Shown piece by piece: positions 45,945-53,893 of a DNA stretch of 64,000 bases (the stretch's first letter is position 1; each line of letters begins with the position of its first letter). Source of the DNA: G965200765 sp965200765 (GTDB taxonomy: Bacteria > Pseudomonadota > Gammaproteobacteria > Arenicellales > JAJDZL01); contig OZ241380.1 in NCBI GenBank assembly GCA_965200765.1, positions 2,170,001 through 2,234,000 of the forward strand. The letters are read 5' to 3'. Made by a program: the position numbers and the translations under genes. The notes beneath the pieces were generated by a model. It saw nothing but the letters and a program-made list of their open reading frames with translations. It was not told the DNA's origin and searched no databases.

Positions 45945-47491
45945 ATCATGGATGAATGCTTCTGTGGATGTCGTCGGGAATCGGTAGAATCAAACCGGTT
46001 GATCGCATTAATATATGCCTTGACAGAAGCAATGACGATATCCGTATCGGACCCATGTCCGTTAACGATACGACCATTCTGCTTCAACCTCACTGTTACT
46101 TCTCCTTGTGCATCCGTACCACTGGTGATTGCGTTGACAGAATACAGTTCCAGGCTAAAACCGTTGCCCACAATTTTTTCAACCGCCTTGAATGAAGCAT
46201 CAATAGGACCATTGCCCTGACAGGTGGCATCGCAAATGTCGCCGTCAACATTCAAACTGACTTTGGCAGTTGGATTGACATTCGTCTTGGAACACACTTC
46301 CATGCTTTCCAACTGGATTTTTTCTGCATCTTTTTGAAGACCGGTTTCGGTAACCAACTCAACAAGGTCGTCATCGAATATCTCGTGCTTCTTGTCTGCC
46401 AGAATTTTGAACTCTTCGAATACTCTGTGCAACTCATCATCGGATTCCAGTTCAATGCCCAATTCATTCATGCGTTGCTTGACCGCATTCTTGCCGGAAT
46501 GCTTGCCCAAAACCATCCGATTGGCAGCCCAACCAACATCTTCAGCGCGCATAATCTCGTAGGTTTCACGCTTTTTGATTACGCCGTCCTGATGAATGCC
46601 GGACTCATGCGCAAATGCGTTGGCTCCCACGATAGCCTTGTTCGGTTGCACGGGGAATCCGGTAATACTTGAAACCATCCGACTGGCCGGTACGATTTGA
46701 GTGGTGTCAATACGCGTATCACAAGAAAAAATATCTTGCCGCGTGCGTACCGCCATAACAATCTCCTCGAGAGAAGCATTGCCGGCACGTTCCCCCAAAC
46801 CATTGATCGTGCACTCCACCTGCCGAGCACCTTTCTGCACTGCGGCGAGAGAATTGGCAACAGCAACACCCAGGTCATTATGGCAATGAGCAGAGAAAAT
46901 CGCCTTGTCGGAATTTGGTATCCGAGTCATCAAGGTTTCAATCAACTCGCCAAACTGGTTGGGCATGTTATAGCCAACTGTATCCGGAATATTGACAGTG
47001 CGGGCACCGGCATCAATCACTGCTTCCAGAATTCTGCAAAGAAAATCAATTTCCGACCGCCCGGCATCTTCCGGGGAAAACTCTACATCATCTGTGGAAT
47101 TACGTGCTGTTTTGACCGCCCATACTGCACGCTCAAGCACTTGCTCAGGTTCCATTCGAAGCTTGTTTTGCATATGTATTGGAGAGGTTGCAATAAAGGT
47201 ATGAATGCGTCCGGAGTTCGCAGGTTTGATTGCGGCGGCCGAACGGTCAAGATCGCCTTCGACAGCTCTTGCGAGTGCGCAAATCGTACTATCGGAAATT
47301 TCTGTCGCAATTTCCCTCACGGCCTCAAAGTCTCCCTGGCTAGCAGCCGGAAAACCTGCCTCAATAACATCGACGCGCATTCTCTCGAGCAAGCGGGCAA
47401 TGGCCATCTTCTCTTCGGCAGTCATGGATGCGCCCGGACTTTGCTCTCCATCGCGCAAAGTTGTATCAAAAATTATCAATCTGTTCGACAT
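45941..47491 (-). CDS. leuA: 2-isopropylmalate synthase
   Basis: LeuA condenses acetyl-CoA and 2-oxoisovalerate in the first committed step of leucine synthesis. The 516-aa protein starts MSNRLIIFDTTLRDGEQSPG at ATG 47491; a TTG four codons upstream is less likely. FSAHCHNDLGVAVAN holds the metal-binding His residues, and NGLGERAGNASLEE follows. A C-terminal regulatory domain (about 385-500), which binds leucine in relatives, is present. The length equals the LeuA type 1 form. Upstream is a leader peptide gene rich in Leu codons, so attenuation control is likely. leuB, C and D are not in the window. Confidence 0.96.
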   Translation of the reverse strand: MSNRLIIFDTTLRDGEQSPGASMTAEEKMAIARLLERMRVDVIEAGFPAASQGDFEAVREIATEISDSTICALARAVEGDLDRSAAAIKPANSGRIHTFIATSPIHMQNKLRMEPEQVLERAVWAVKTARNSTDDVEFSPEDAGRSEIDFLCRILEAVIDAGARTVNIPDTVGYNMPNQFGELIETLMTRIPNSDKAIFSAHCHNDLGVAVANSLAAVQKGARQVECTINGLGERAGNASLEEIVMAVRTRQDIFSCDTRIDTTQIVPASRMVSSITGFPVQPNKAIVGANAFAHESGIHQDGVIKKRETYEIMRAEDVGWAANRMVLGKHSGKNAVKQRMNELGIELESDDELHRVFEEFKILADKKHEIFDDDLVELVTETGLQKDAEKIQLESMEVCSKTNVNPTAKVSLNVDGDICDATCQGNGPIDASFKAVEKIVGNGFSLELYSVNAITSGTDAQGEVTVRLKQNGRIVNGHGSDTDIVIASVKAYINAINRFDSTDSRRHPQKHSSMI

Positions 47492-47526
47492 GGTCTGTTC
47501 CAATCAGGGTTCAGGTTGTTCAGGTA

Positions 47527-47548
47527 CAACACAGCTTTCAGCGTGTTG
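47527..47548 (-). promoter_or_regulatory. Hairpin in the leuA leader
   Basis: In the transcript, CAACAC and GTGTTG pair around an inner GC-TGAA-AGC loop, 36 bases before the leuA start and 46 bases after the leader-peptide stop. It lacks a trailing U run, so it may be a pause or anti-terminator structure rather than a terminator. Confidence 0.4.
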
Positions 47549-47593
47549 CGTAAGTGTTAAAGAATTAAATTTTGGGGTAAGAGTATTGTGCGC

Positions 47594-47671
47594 CTACTGG
47601 CGCAGCAGAAGGGCCAAGCCTAACAAGAGGCCGGAGAGGGGCTGAACTGATTGCCTTTGATGTCTGTTCAT
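47594..47671 (-). CDS. leuL: Leucine-rich leader peptide of leuA
   Basis: This 25-codon reading frame starts ATG, and residues 12-23 are LSGLLLGLALLL: eight Leu within the last 14 residues. A Leu-rich short peptide directly upstream of leuA is the hallmark of transcription attenuation, where scarce Leu-tRNA stalls the ribosome. A small hairpin with arms TGCGCC/GGCGCA (47589-47604) overlaps the stop codon. The promoter elements found just upstream place the predicted RNA start within a few bases of the ATG, so translation may be leaderless. It is too short for standard gene finders. Confidence 0.75.
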   Translation of the reverse strand: MNRHQRQSVQPLSGLLLGLALLLRQ

Positions 47672-47680
47672 AATCGTCCA

Positions 47681-47710
47681 AGTATATAGGAACTTGTTTT
47701 TAAATGTCAA
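47681..47710 (-). promoter_or_regulatory. Sigma-70 promoter of leuL-leuA
   Basis: Read on the minus strand, a consensus -35 TTGACA (47710-47705) is followed after 18 bases by TATACT (47686-47681); the overlapping TATATA would give a 16-base spacer. This is the best promoter match noticed in the window. It shows that leuA has its own promoter despite lying downstream of pssA. Confidence 0.7.
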
Positions 47711-47902
47711 GAATTTTTGACTTCAGTGATGCAGTTCCGCAACAAACTCCCGGAACCGCTCGGTCAGATTCTTGTGAAATTTTCAGTACGATAGCAATTG
47801 CGGTTCAGAATTTCATTTCATTGATGGTCGGGCAAACGCCCCATGTAATCGCAACAAAGTCCGCTTTGCTCGAATCCTAGTGCATCGCGCAGTTTTACTT
47901 TG

Positions 47903-49168
47903 TCAATGAGTTCTCACATGTTCCCCCTCCACCAAATCAAGATAAGTTTGAATTCGTGTTACTTCCGGGTCGTTTTCGCCAAGTATTTCGATCAAGGACT
48001 GAAGCGATTCACTAACCCGATCGAATCTGCTATCGTTTAATTCTTCACTGATTCGGTCCAGTAGATTGCTTGCCTCTTCCGTGCGTGAAGGCGTGTCCAT
48101 TATTTCCTCAAGTATGCGACTTGAATCAACGCCATAAGAATAAGGAAGAGAATATACTTCGTTTTCTTCAATACTATGAATATTCTCGGGCTTGACTTCG
48201 CCAATCACTTGCGGAGAATTAGTCGTTGCAATAAACTGACACTTTGGAAAAGCTTCCATAATATCATGTACAATTTTTCGCTGATATCTGGGGTGCAAGT
48301 GAAGTTCAATCTCATCCAGCAACACTACTGCCCCGGCATCGACAGCAGGAGTGGCAAGTCCCGGATTGGCCAGAAAAAGTCGTCTAGCGATGTCGAATAC
48401 GATTGAAAAAATTCTTCGCTCGTCTGCTGGAAGATTGCGGACTGAATTAGTGCTCCTGCCATTTTGAATGAACAGTTCCTTTTGATTCTTGCCACCAACA
48501 ACAAGATTTTTGTAGTTGGGGAGGAACCGGGCCAGCGTATTTTCAACCATTTCTGAGATCGCTTTGGACTGGATAGACATCAAGTCTGACTCAGCCTTCA
48601 TTTGCAACCACTGCCCAAGCTCGCCAAGATTCATCCCTCGGTCAGACAATGCTCCTGAAAATGCAAGTCCAGTTCCATCATTTGAAACTTTCTTTGCAAT
48701 TCTTTTCCCGTATAGACTTGCTCCTTGAGTTGAAAAATGAATTGCAAGTGGAGAAAAGTCGGTTTGACCGGGTATATCCCTTTCGTGAACATTGGCAACG
48801 TTCGTTGGCTTCAATCGTCTGTCAAAATGTTGAAATTCGCCAGTTAGTGCCTTGAATGTTCGCACCGCTTCCCTTTCCGGGTGCTTCGTGTACGAAAATA
48901 CGTAATCCACACTTCCATGTTGCACTTGACATTCAATTTCTTGGGGAACTACCTCAGTTCGGGATTCATTTGAGAAATCAATCGTCGCACGAGACCTCAC
49001 CTTGCCGACACGAGAAATAATTGATGACAGGCACAATCTTAGTGCATCAAGCGTGCTTGACTTTCCAACCCCGTTCTCACCAATGATCAGGTTGAAGTCA
49101 GGTTGGAAATCAAACCTCGCGAACTCGAATACTCGAACATTTTCCAGTTTCAGGTGTTTTACTTTCAT
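47903..49168 (-). CDS. RecF/PtuA-like AAA ATPase (SMC-type), solitary
   Basis: The 421-aa protein has an ABC/SMC-type ATPase split by a middle region. Walker A GENGVGKSS is at 30-38, a signature-like LPADERRIFS at about 247-256, Walker B VVLLDEIELHLHP at about 283-295, and FIATTNSPQVI follows with the switch region. The C-terminus has no TOPRIM nuclease, so it is not an OLD/GajA protein. By shape it resembles PtuA of Septu or of retron-associated modules, whose partner is an HNH nuclease. No HNH gene is adjacent, so it is a solitary or orphaned defence-type ATPase. It sits in an island between leuA and pssA. Confidence 0.8.
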   Translation of the reverse strand: MKVKHLKLENVRVFEFARFDFQPDFNLIIGENGVGKSSTLDALRLCLSSIISRVGKVRSRATIDFSNESRTEVVPQEIECQVQHGSVDYVFSYTKHPEREAVRTFKALTGEFQHFDRRLKPTNVANVHERDIPGQTDFSPLAIHFSTQGASLYGKRIAKKVSNDGTGLAFSGALSDRGMNLGELGQWLQMKAESDLMSIQSKAISEMVENTLARFLPNYKNLVVGGKNQKELFIQNGRSTNSVRNLPADERRIFSIVFDIARRLFLANPGLATPAVDAGAVVLLDEIELHLHPRYQRKIVHDIMEAFPKCQFIATTNSPQVIGEVKPENIHSIEENEVYSLPYSYGVDSSRILEEIMDTPSRTEEASNLLDRISEELNDSRFDRVSESLQSLIEILGENDPEVTRIQTYLDLVEGEHVRTH

Positions 49169-49523
49169 CAGGAGTTTAGAACCAGGTATGAGTGTGTCGT
49201 GTTAGCTAACAACACAAAGGATTCAAGTAATATTCTACTTCCACATGCAGAGTCACATTAACACAATTTGATAGCCAGCATATTTGTAGCTTCAAGTAGC
49301 CATTAATTGCCCGATAATGCAATCGCTGGGCATCCTGTTGTTAAGCGATTGGTACGGTGATTGAAGTGTTCGTACTGACCGAGTGCCGCATTAATCAAGT
49401 GAGCATTGAAATCTACACAACAATTCGTCGCGCAACAATGTATCCGTAACATCTCACGAAAAATTGTTGTAGACTGGAGGTATTGAACCAGTAAAAATTT
49501 TTCCAATTAAATTTGTCAACATC
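49169..49523. other. Intergenic region, no gene seen
   Basis: These 355 bases lie between the divergent ATPase and antitoxin genes. Neither strand has a convincing coding stretch or clear repeat. It should contain the promoters of both genes. Confidence 0.4.
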
Positions 49524-49805
49524 ATGAGAAAGACAATAACACTTACGGACAGAGACCTGAAAGAAGCGAAAAAGATCGCAATTGATGATGAAATTAGTCT
49601 GACTCGGCTAGTGGAGATCGCGATTCTGTATCGGTTGCACGATGTCTATGATCACATCGCACCGGAAAAATTGGAAAGATGGGCATCCAGATCTCGCTTC
49701 AATGCGGAAGAATACGAGCAGAATATAGAGCCATGCCTATTGAACCGCGGCGATATGCAAGTAGCAAGGTTTTTACCGCTAAACGATGAGGAGGAGACAT
49801 CATGA
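49524..49805 (+). CDS. Antitoxin of a VapBC-type pair (RHH-like N-terminus)
   Basis: This 93-aa protein starts MRKTITLTDRDLKEAKKIA, a beta strand plus helix typical of ribbon-helix-helix DNA-binding antitoxins. It continues with an acidic C-terminal half that would wrap the toxin. It overlaps the PIN-domain frame by 4 bases (ATGA), the usual antitoxin-toxin layout. The antitoxin looks complete, while its partner is truncated. Confidence 0.7.
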   Translation: MRKTITLTDRDLKEAKKIAIDDEISLTRLVEIAILYRLHDVYDHIAPEKLERWASRSRFNAEEYEQNIEPCLLNRGDMQVARFLPLNDEEETS

Positions 49806-50005
49806 TTGCAGTGGATACGAACATTCTCGTATATGCACTCCAATCAACTTCGCCGTATCACTCTGCTGCATTGGCACGGCTTGAAGCACTTGAACGAGGT
49901 CCGTCAAAATGGGGTACCCCGCAAGCTTGTATGTCCGAGTTTCTTTGTGTTGCTACCAACCCTGTTCAATTCACAATCGTAATTCCAGTAATCTACAAGT
50001 ACTAG
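49802..50005 (+). pseudogene. Truncated VapC-like PIN-domain toxin
   Basis: The frame starts MIAVDTNILVYALQ, with the first catalytic Asp of PIN RNases, and reaches the SEFLCVATNP block near residue 45-54. In intact VapC proteins (about 130-140 aa) this block is followed by some 80 more residues with two further acidic positions. Here unrelated sequence begins at once and the frame stops after 67 codons. The nuclease should be inactive. A deletion or insertion next to the IS scrap downstream would explain it. Confidence 0.7.
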
Positions 50006-50057
50006 CGGAAATGGTTAGTGCCAGGAACATCCTGCCATACGGAAATTTCATGGAAAA

Positions 50058-50285
50058 ATGAACAAGCTAGACCTACCCAAAAAAACAACCCTGAACATTG
50101 ACGACAAGTTGCTTCAGGCGGCCAAGGAATGCGCTGATATTGAAGGTGTAACACTATCCGAGTGGCTTACAGGAGCCGTGGACCTCTACCTGACCAATCA
50201 CTGGAAAATTGATGCCGGCATATACCTCGTGCCTGACGATGCCAAAAAAATTGCTGAGGCCATGTGGGGTAAAACTTGGCGCTAG
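50058..50285 (+). CDS. Small RHH/antitoxin-like protein, 75 aa
   Basis: The 75-aa frame has the pattern LDLPKKTTLNIDDKLLQAA then EGVTLSEWLTGAVDLYL. This is a strand followed by two helices, as in CopG/RHH proteins, with a C-terminal tail of unknown use. No toxin gene is adjacent. It lies between a broken toxin gene and a transposase scrap, so it may be another orphan antitoxin. Coding status is moderately likely. Confidence 0.5.
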   Translation: MNKLDLPKKTTLNIDDKLLQAAKECADIEGVTLSEWLTGAVDLYLTNHWKIDAGIYLVPDDAKKIAEAMWGKTWR

Positions 50286-50509
50286 TCCACAGCAGTGTCA
50301 AAGCAAGCTCATACGCCGTAGATAGGTAAAAACATCGTAGTTCTTGAAAGTCAAAACCAACGCTCTGAACCAGAGACCTGAATTTGTCAATCCTGAAAGA
50401 CAAAATAATGAATCGTACAACGTTTTAATTTTTTTGAGGCCAATCGCTATGTGCATATTCGTCTGATGAAGCGCGGGTGAAGAAATAACGCACGAAACTG
50501 TTTCTGGGG

Positions 50510-50773
50510 ATGCGGGACGTCAAATGCAAGACTGACAACGTCGTAAAATTTTCTGTTCAACAGTTAACGGAGATGGAGCAGAAGCGAACCAGAAAGAACA
50601 AGGTGTACAGTGAACAAACACTTGAGGTAGAGTGCATCAGCAAGGAAAAGACGCACAAGAACTATGAATTTAGCGTTGATTCCCGGCGGTGGTTGATTGT
50701 CTGTATGGGCCGGAATACCAATGTCTTCCCTGACATTCTGAAGATACCGCCCATATTCCTGAAAATTACCTGA
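50510..50773 (+). pseudogene. Remnant of an IS5/ISNCY-type transposase
   Basis: The internal segment QKRTRKNKVYSEQTLEVECI followed by SKEKTHKNYEFSV is a decayed form of the IS5-class transposase block usually read as K-VYS-HAPEVECI-KGKAHK-YEFGVKVS. The flanking residues on either side do not continue the transposase, and no terminal inverted repeats were found. It is a short relic marking past insertion between pssA and the toxin-antitoxin genes. Confidence 0.65.
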
Positions 50774-50788
50774 AACAGGGTTTTTCAG
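50759..50788 (-). terminator. Likely terminator of the ilv-psd-pssA operon
   Basis: Six bases after the pssA stop, the transcript can pair CTGAAAA with TTTTCAG around an inner CCTG-TTT-CAGG hairpin. The U-rich tract is part of the outer stem, so it is not a textbook terminator, but its position fits the end of the operon. Confidence 0.45.
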
Positions 50789-50794
50789 AGCTGA

Positions 50795-51580
50795 CTAATT
50801 CTTCGACGCAGAACTGTCTGCATCCGGTTTCTTTTTCCTTCTCATCTTTCGCATCAGCCACAAGGTAGGGCCGGATAGTACGTAAATAGAAAACACCAGA
50901 AACAATACGCGTGGCGGGTCGAATGAAATGAATGCGAAACCGAATACCATCGCAATTGCGACAATGAACGGAACTCTTCCCTTCAGGTCCAAATTTTTGA
51001 AACTCAGATACGGCAGGCTACTCACCATGCAGAGGGCTACCGCAGCGATAAACACTGTAGATGCATTTACCACGATTTGACTGTCCCGGAATCCTGCATC
51101 ATGCGCAACCCACATCCAGGTAACTATGAATGCCGCTGCTGGCGGACAAGGCAAGCCTTGAAAATAACCCGGTTCAGTCGTCGTGTAGGTATTGAAACGC
51201 GCCAATCGAAGTGCTGTCGCTGCCACATACACAAAAGCACATAACCAACCGATCTTTCCAACCCCTTGCAAAGCCCAGTCAAACAAAATCAATGCCGGTG
51301 CAAGTCCAAAGCAAATGACATCCGAAAGACTGTCGAATTCCTTGCCGAATTCACTGGTTGTATTGGTGAGTCTGGCAACGCGTCCGTCCAACCCGTCCAG
51401 AATCAGCGCAATCAGAACAGCAACTGCTGCAATATCAAACTTACCCAGGCTACCCTGAATAATTGCAAAAAAACCAAAAAACAGCGCCCCGGTCGTGAGC
51501 AAGTTCGGAAGAACATAGATCCCGCGTCTCTTGGCTTGACTGGTTCTAGTCGTTTGTGGAGATTTGTCGGGTTCTAACAT
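50795..51580 (-). CDS. pssA: CDP-diacylglycerol-serine O-phosphatidyltransferase
   Basis: The 261-aa membrane enzyme makes phosphatidylserine from CDP-diacylglycerol and serine. The CDP-alcohol phosphotransferase motif DGLDGRVARLTNTTSEFG followed by KEFDSLSD (about 63-88) is complete. About seven membrane helices follow a charged N-terminus. It belongs to the Bacillus-type PssA subclass and stands 129 bases downstream of psd, so both steps of phosphatidylethanolamine synthesis are encoded together. The basic, Lys-rich C-terminal tail is usual for the family. Confidence 0.93.
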   Translation of the reverse strand: MLEPDKSPQTTRTSQAKRRGIYVLPNLLTTGALFFGFFAIIQGSLGKFDIAAVAVLIALILDGLDGRVARLTNTTSEFGKEFDSLSDVICFGLAPALILFDWALQGVGKIGWLCAFVYVAATALRLARFNTYTTTEPGYFQGLPCPPAAAFIVTWMWVAHDAGFRDSQIVVNASTVFIAAVALCMVSSLPYLSFKNLDLKGRVPFIVAIAMVFGFAFISFDPPRVLFLVFSIYVLSGPTLWLMRKMRRKKKPDADSSASKN

Positions 51581-51709
51581 GATTCGACATGTTCGGAATC
51601 AAACGATTACCGAAATTGGGGAAGATTAATCTTTAGTGTAGTATCTGATTTGCTCTTTTTCAATAGTTGGAGTCTTTCCTATACCTGAATGCACTCCTTA
51701 CTGAAATCG

Positions 51710-52336
51710 CTAGCCTTCAATTGCAATTACATCCGAACCGCCCTTTACTTTATCACCAATACCGGAAAGTACCCTGTAATGGGATGGCAGAAAAATTTCA
51801 ACCCGGGAACCAAAGCGAATGAATCCGTACTTTTGCCCGCGCTTTACTTCATCGCCCTCTTTGACATAGCACAAGATTCGTCGAGCAATCAAGCCGGCAA
51901 TCTGAACACAAACTACTTCATCACCGCGTTGAGTACGAATCCTGAGTTCGTTGCATTCATTTTCTTCCGCGGATTTATCCACCGCGGCATTAAAAAATTT
52001 GCCAGGAATATACTTGAGACCCGATACACTGCCGGATACTGGAATTCGGTTTGAATGTACTGAAAACACATTCAGAAAAATCGCAATTCGTGTCGAATCG
52101 CCATCGCCATATGGATTCTGACCTGTTGAAACTGCAACAACCTTTCCGTCAGCAGGAGATACAACAGCTCCGGTCTCGGTAGGAATTTCACGCTTGGGTT
52201 CACGAAAGAACTGAATTATGAAAAGCGCAATCAACCAGGCCGGCAAGGCCCAGTCCCAACCAAAAGCTATATTCAAAATGATCGCGACAGCTACACTGAC
52301 CGCAATGAATGGATAACCTTCTTTGGCGATTGGCAT
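51710..52336 (-). CDS. psd: Phosphatidylserine decarboxylase (short form)
   Basis: The 208-aa protein makes phosphatidylethanolamine. From ATG 52336 it has two hydrophobic helices (about 10-45), VSPADGKVV (about 60-68), FLNVFSVHSNRIPVSG (about 88-103) and the self-cleavage site RFGSRVEIF near residue 178, where Ser becomes the pyruvoyl group. It starts 2 bases after the ilvC stop; a longer reading inside ilvC is excluded. The short form is the Psd-related type common outside enterics. Confidence 0.93.
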   Translation of the reverse strand: MPIAKEGYPFIAVSVAVAIILNIAFGWDWALPAWLIALFIIQFFREPKREIPTETGAVVSPADGKVVAVSTGQNPYGDGDSTRIAIFLNVFSVHSNRIPVSGSVSGLKYIPGKFFNAAVDKSAEENECNELRIRTQRGDEVVCVQIAGLIARRILCYVKEGDEVKRGQKYGFIRFGSRVEIFLPSHYRVLSGIGDKVKGGSDVIAIEG

Positions 52337-52338
52337 AG

Positions 52339-53355
52339 TCAGTTGATATCCCGGTCCACCAAACGACCCGCCGCAATCCATGGCATCATCGCCCGCAACG
52401 ACTGTCCGACTTCCTCGATGCCCTTTCCGGCCGAAGCCGTTCGCAATTGATTGAACTTGTCGCAACCCGTGGCGTTTTCATCCATCCACTCTTTCGCAAA
52501 GCTGCCGGACTGAATTTCAGCGAGAATCTTGCGCATTTCTTCGCGAGTCCGTTCGTTAACAATCCTTGGTCCACGAGTCAAGTCGCCAAATTCAGCCGTG
52601 TTGGATACTGAGTAGCGCATGTTCTGAATTCCACCTTCGTAAATCAGGTCAACAATGAGCTTTAGCTCGTGCAAACACTCGAAGTAGGCCATTTCAGGTG
52701 CATAGCCAGCTTCGACCAAGGTCTCGTACGCGGCTTCAATCAACGCGGTTGCACCACCGCAAAGAACGGTTTGTTCGCCAAACAGATCTGTTTCTGTTTC
52801 TTCGCGGAAAGAAGTTTCAATGACCCCGGCCCGACCGCCGCCAATTGCGGAAGCATACGACAGTGCTATGTTCCGGGTATTTCCGGTCGCATCCTGATGA
52901 ATTGCAATGAGACACGGCACACCGCCACCGTTTACATAGGTGGAACGAACCAAATGACCCGGCCCTTTGGGTGCTACCATGAAGGTATCAATATCATTGG
53001 CAGGCTTGATGAATTCAAAATGAATATTGAACCCGTGTGCAAATGCAATCGCAGCACCCGGCTTTAGATTTGGCTTGATTTCAGCTTCATAGAGACTGGA
53101 TTGCAACTCGTCCGGAACCAGTATCATGATTACATCCGCACTTGCCACTGCTTCGCTAACATCGGCAACTGCGATTCCGGCCTTGGCCGCCTTCTCTCTG
53201 GAAGAGGAGCCTTCCCGGAGTCCGACAACAACATCAATTCCACTGTCTTGCAAGTTGCCAGCATGAGCATGTCCTTGCGAGCCAAATCCGATAATTGCCA
53301 CGCGACGGCTTGCAACTACTGACGGGTCGGCATCTTTGTCATAATAAATTTTCAT
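52339..53355 (-). CDS. ilvC: Ketol-acid reductoisomerase
   Basis: The 338-aa class I enzyme converts acetolactate to dihydroxyisovalerate with NADPH and Mg2+. The Rossmann motif AIIGFGSQGHAHAGNL lies at about 20-35, HGFNIHF near 107, and the metal-binding region FGEQTVLCGG (about 191-200) and CLHELKLIVDLIYEGG (about 224-239) is intact. ATG 53355 (MKIYYDKDAD) is the family-standard start. It lies 13 bases after the ilvH stop. Confidence 0.96.
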   Translation of the reverse strand: MKIYYDKDADPSVVASRRVAIIGFGSQGHAHAGNLQDSGIDVVVGLREGSSSREKAAKAGIAVADVSEAVASADVIMILVPDELQSSLYEAEIKPNLKPGAAIAFAHGFNIHFEFIKPANDIDTFMVAPKGPGHLVRSTYVNGGGVPCLIAIHQDATGNTRNIALSYASAIGGGRAGVIETSFREETETDLFGEQTVLCGGATALIEAAYETLVEAGYAPEMAYFECLHELKLIVDLIYEGGIQNMRYSVSNTAEFGDLTRGPRIVNERTREEMRKILAEIQSGSFAKEWMDENATGCDKFNQLRTASAGKGIEEVGQSLRAMMPWIAAGRLVDRDIN

Positions 53356-53368
53356 ATTCAGTCCTTGT

Positions 53369-53893
53369 CTAAGTCGAAGATTTCTTGGGTTGAATTTTGG
53401 AAACAGCCAAAGCTGAGTCGCCTCTGGATATTCCGGTAACTCCCGAACGAACAACTTCAAGAATATCAGTCAAACTGAGTGTCTCCACAAAGGCATCAAG
53501 TTTTTCGCTGGTACCTGTAAGTTCTATAGTGTAAACCGAGTCGGTTACATCGACAATACGGCCACGGAAAATTTCCGACAGTCGCTTGACTTCGTCGCGC
53601 AACTCGTTGACAGCCTTGACCTTTACTAGCATCAGTTCTCGTTCGACATGCGAACCTTCCGTCAGCACCATGAGCTTGACAACATCAACAAGCTTGTTCA
53701 ATTGCTTGGTGATTTGCTCAAAAACCCGGTCCGACCCAATCGTCACAATGGTCATTCTCGAGAGTGTTTCATCTTCAGTTGGTGCAACTGTAAGAGTTTC
53801 AATGTTGTAGCCGCGCGCTGAAAACAACCCGGCGACTCTTGACAGCGCACCTGGTTCATTTTCAAGGAGTATTGAAATTATGTGCCTTTTCAC
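53369..53893 (-). CDS. ilvH: Acetolactate synthase small (regulatory) subunit
   Basis: The 174-aa regulatory subunit has an N-terminal ACT domain (about 1-75: ISILLENEPGALSRVAGLF, which binds valine in relatives) and a C-terminal domain (about 85-165). The length is slightly above E. coli IlvH (163 aa). The start codon directly follows the large-subunit stop, which implies balanced co-translation. Confidence 0.95.
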   Translation of the reverse strand: MKRHIISILLENEPGALSRVAGLFSARGYNIETLTVAPTEDETLSRMTIVTIGSDRVFEQITKQLNKLVDVVKLMVLTEGSHVERELMLVKVKAVNELRDEVKRLSEIFRGRIVDVTDSVYTIELTGTSEKLDAFVETLSLTDILEVVRSGVTGISRGDSALAVSKIQPKKSST

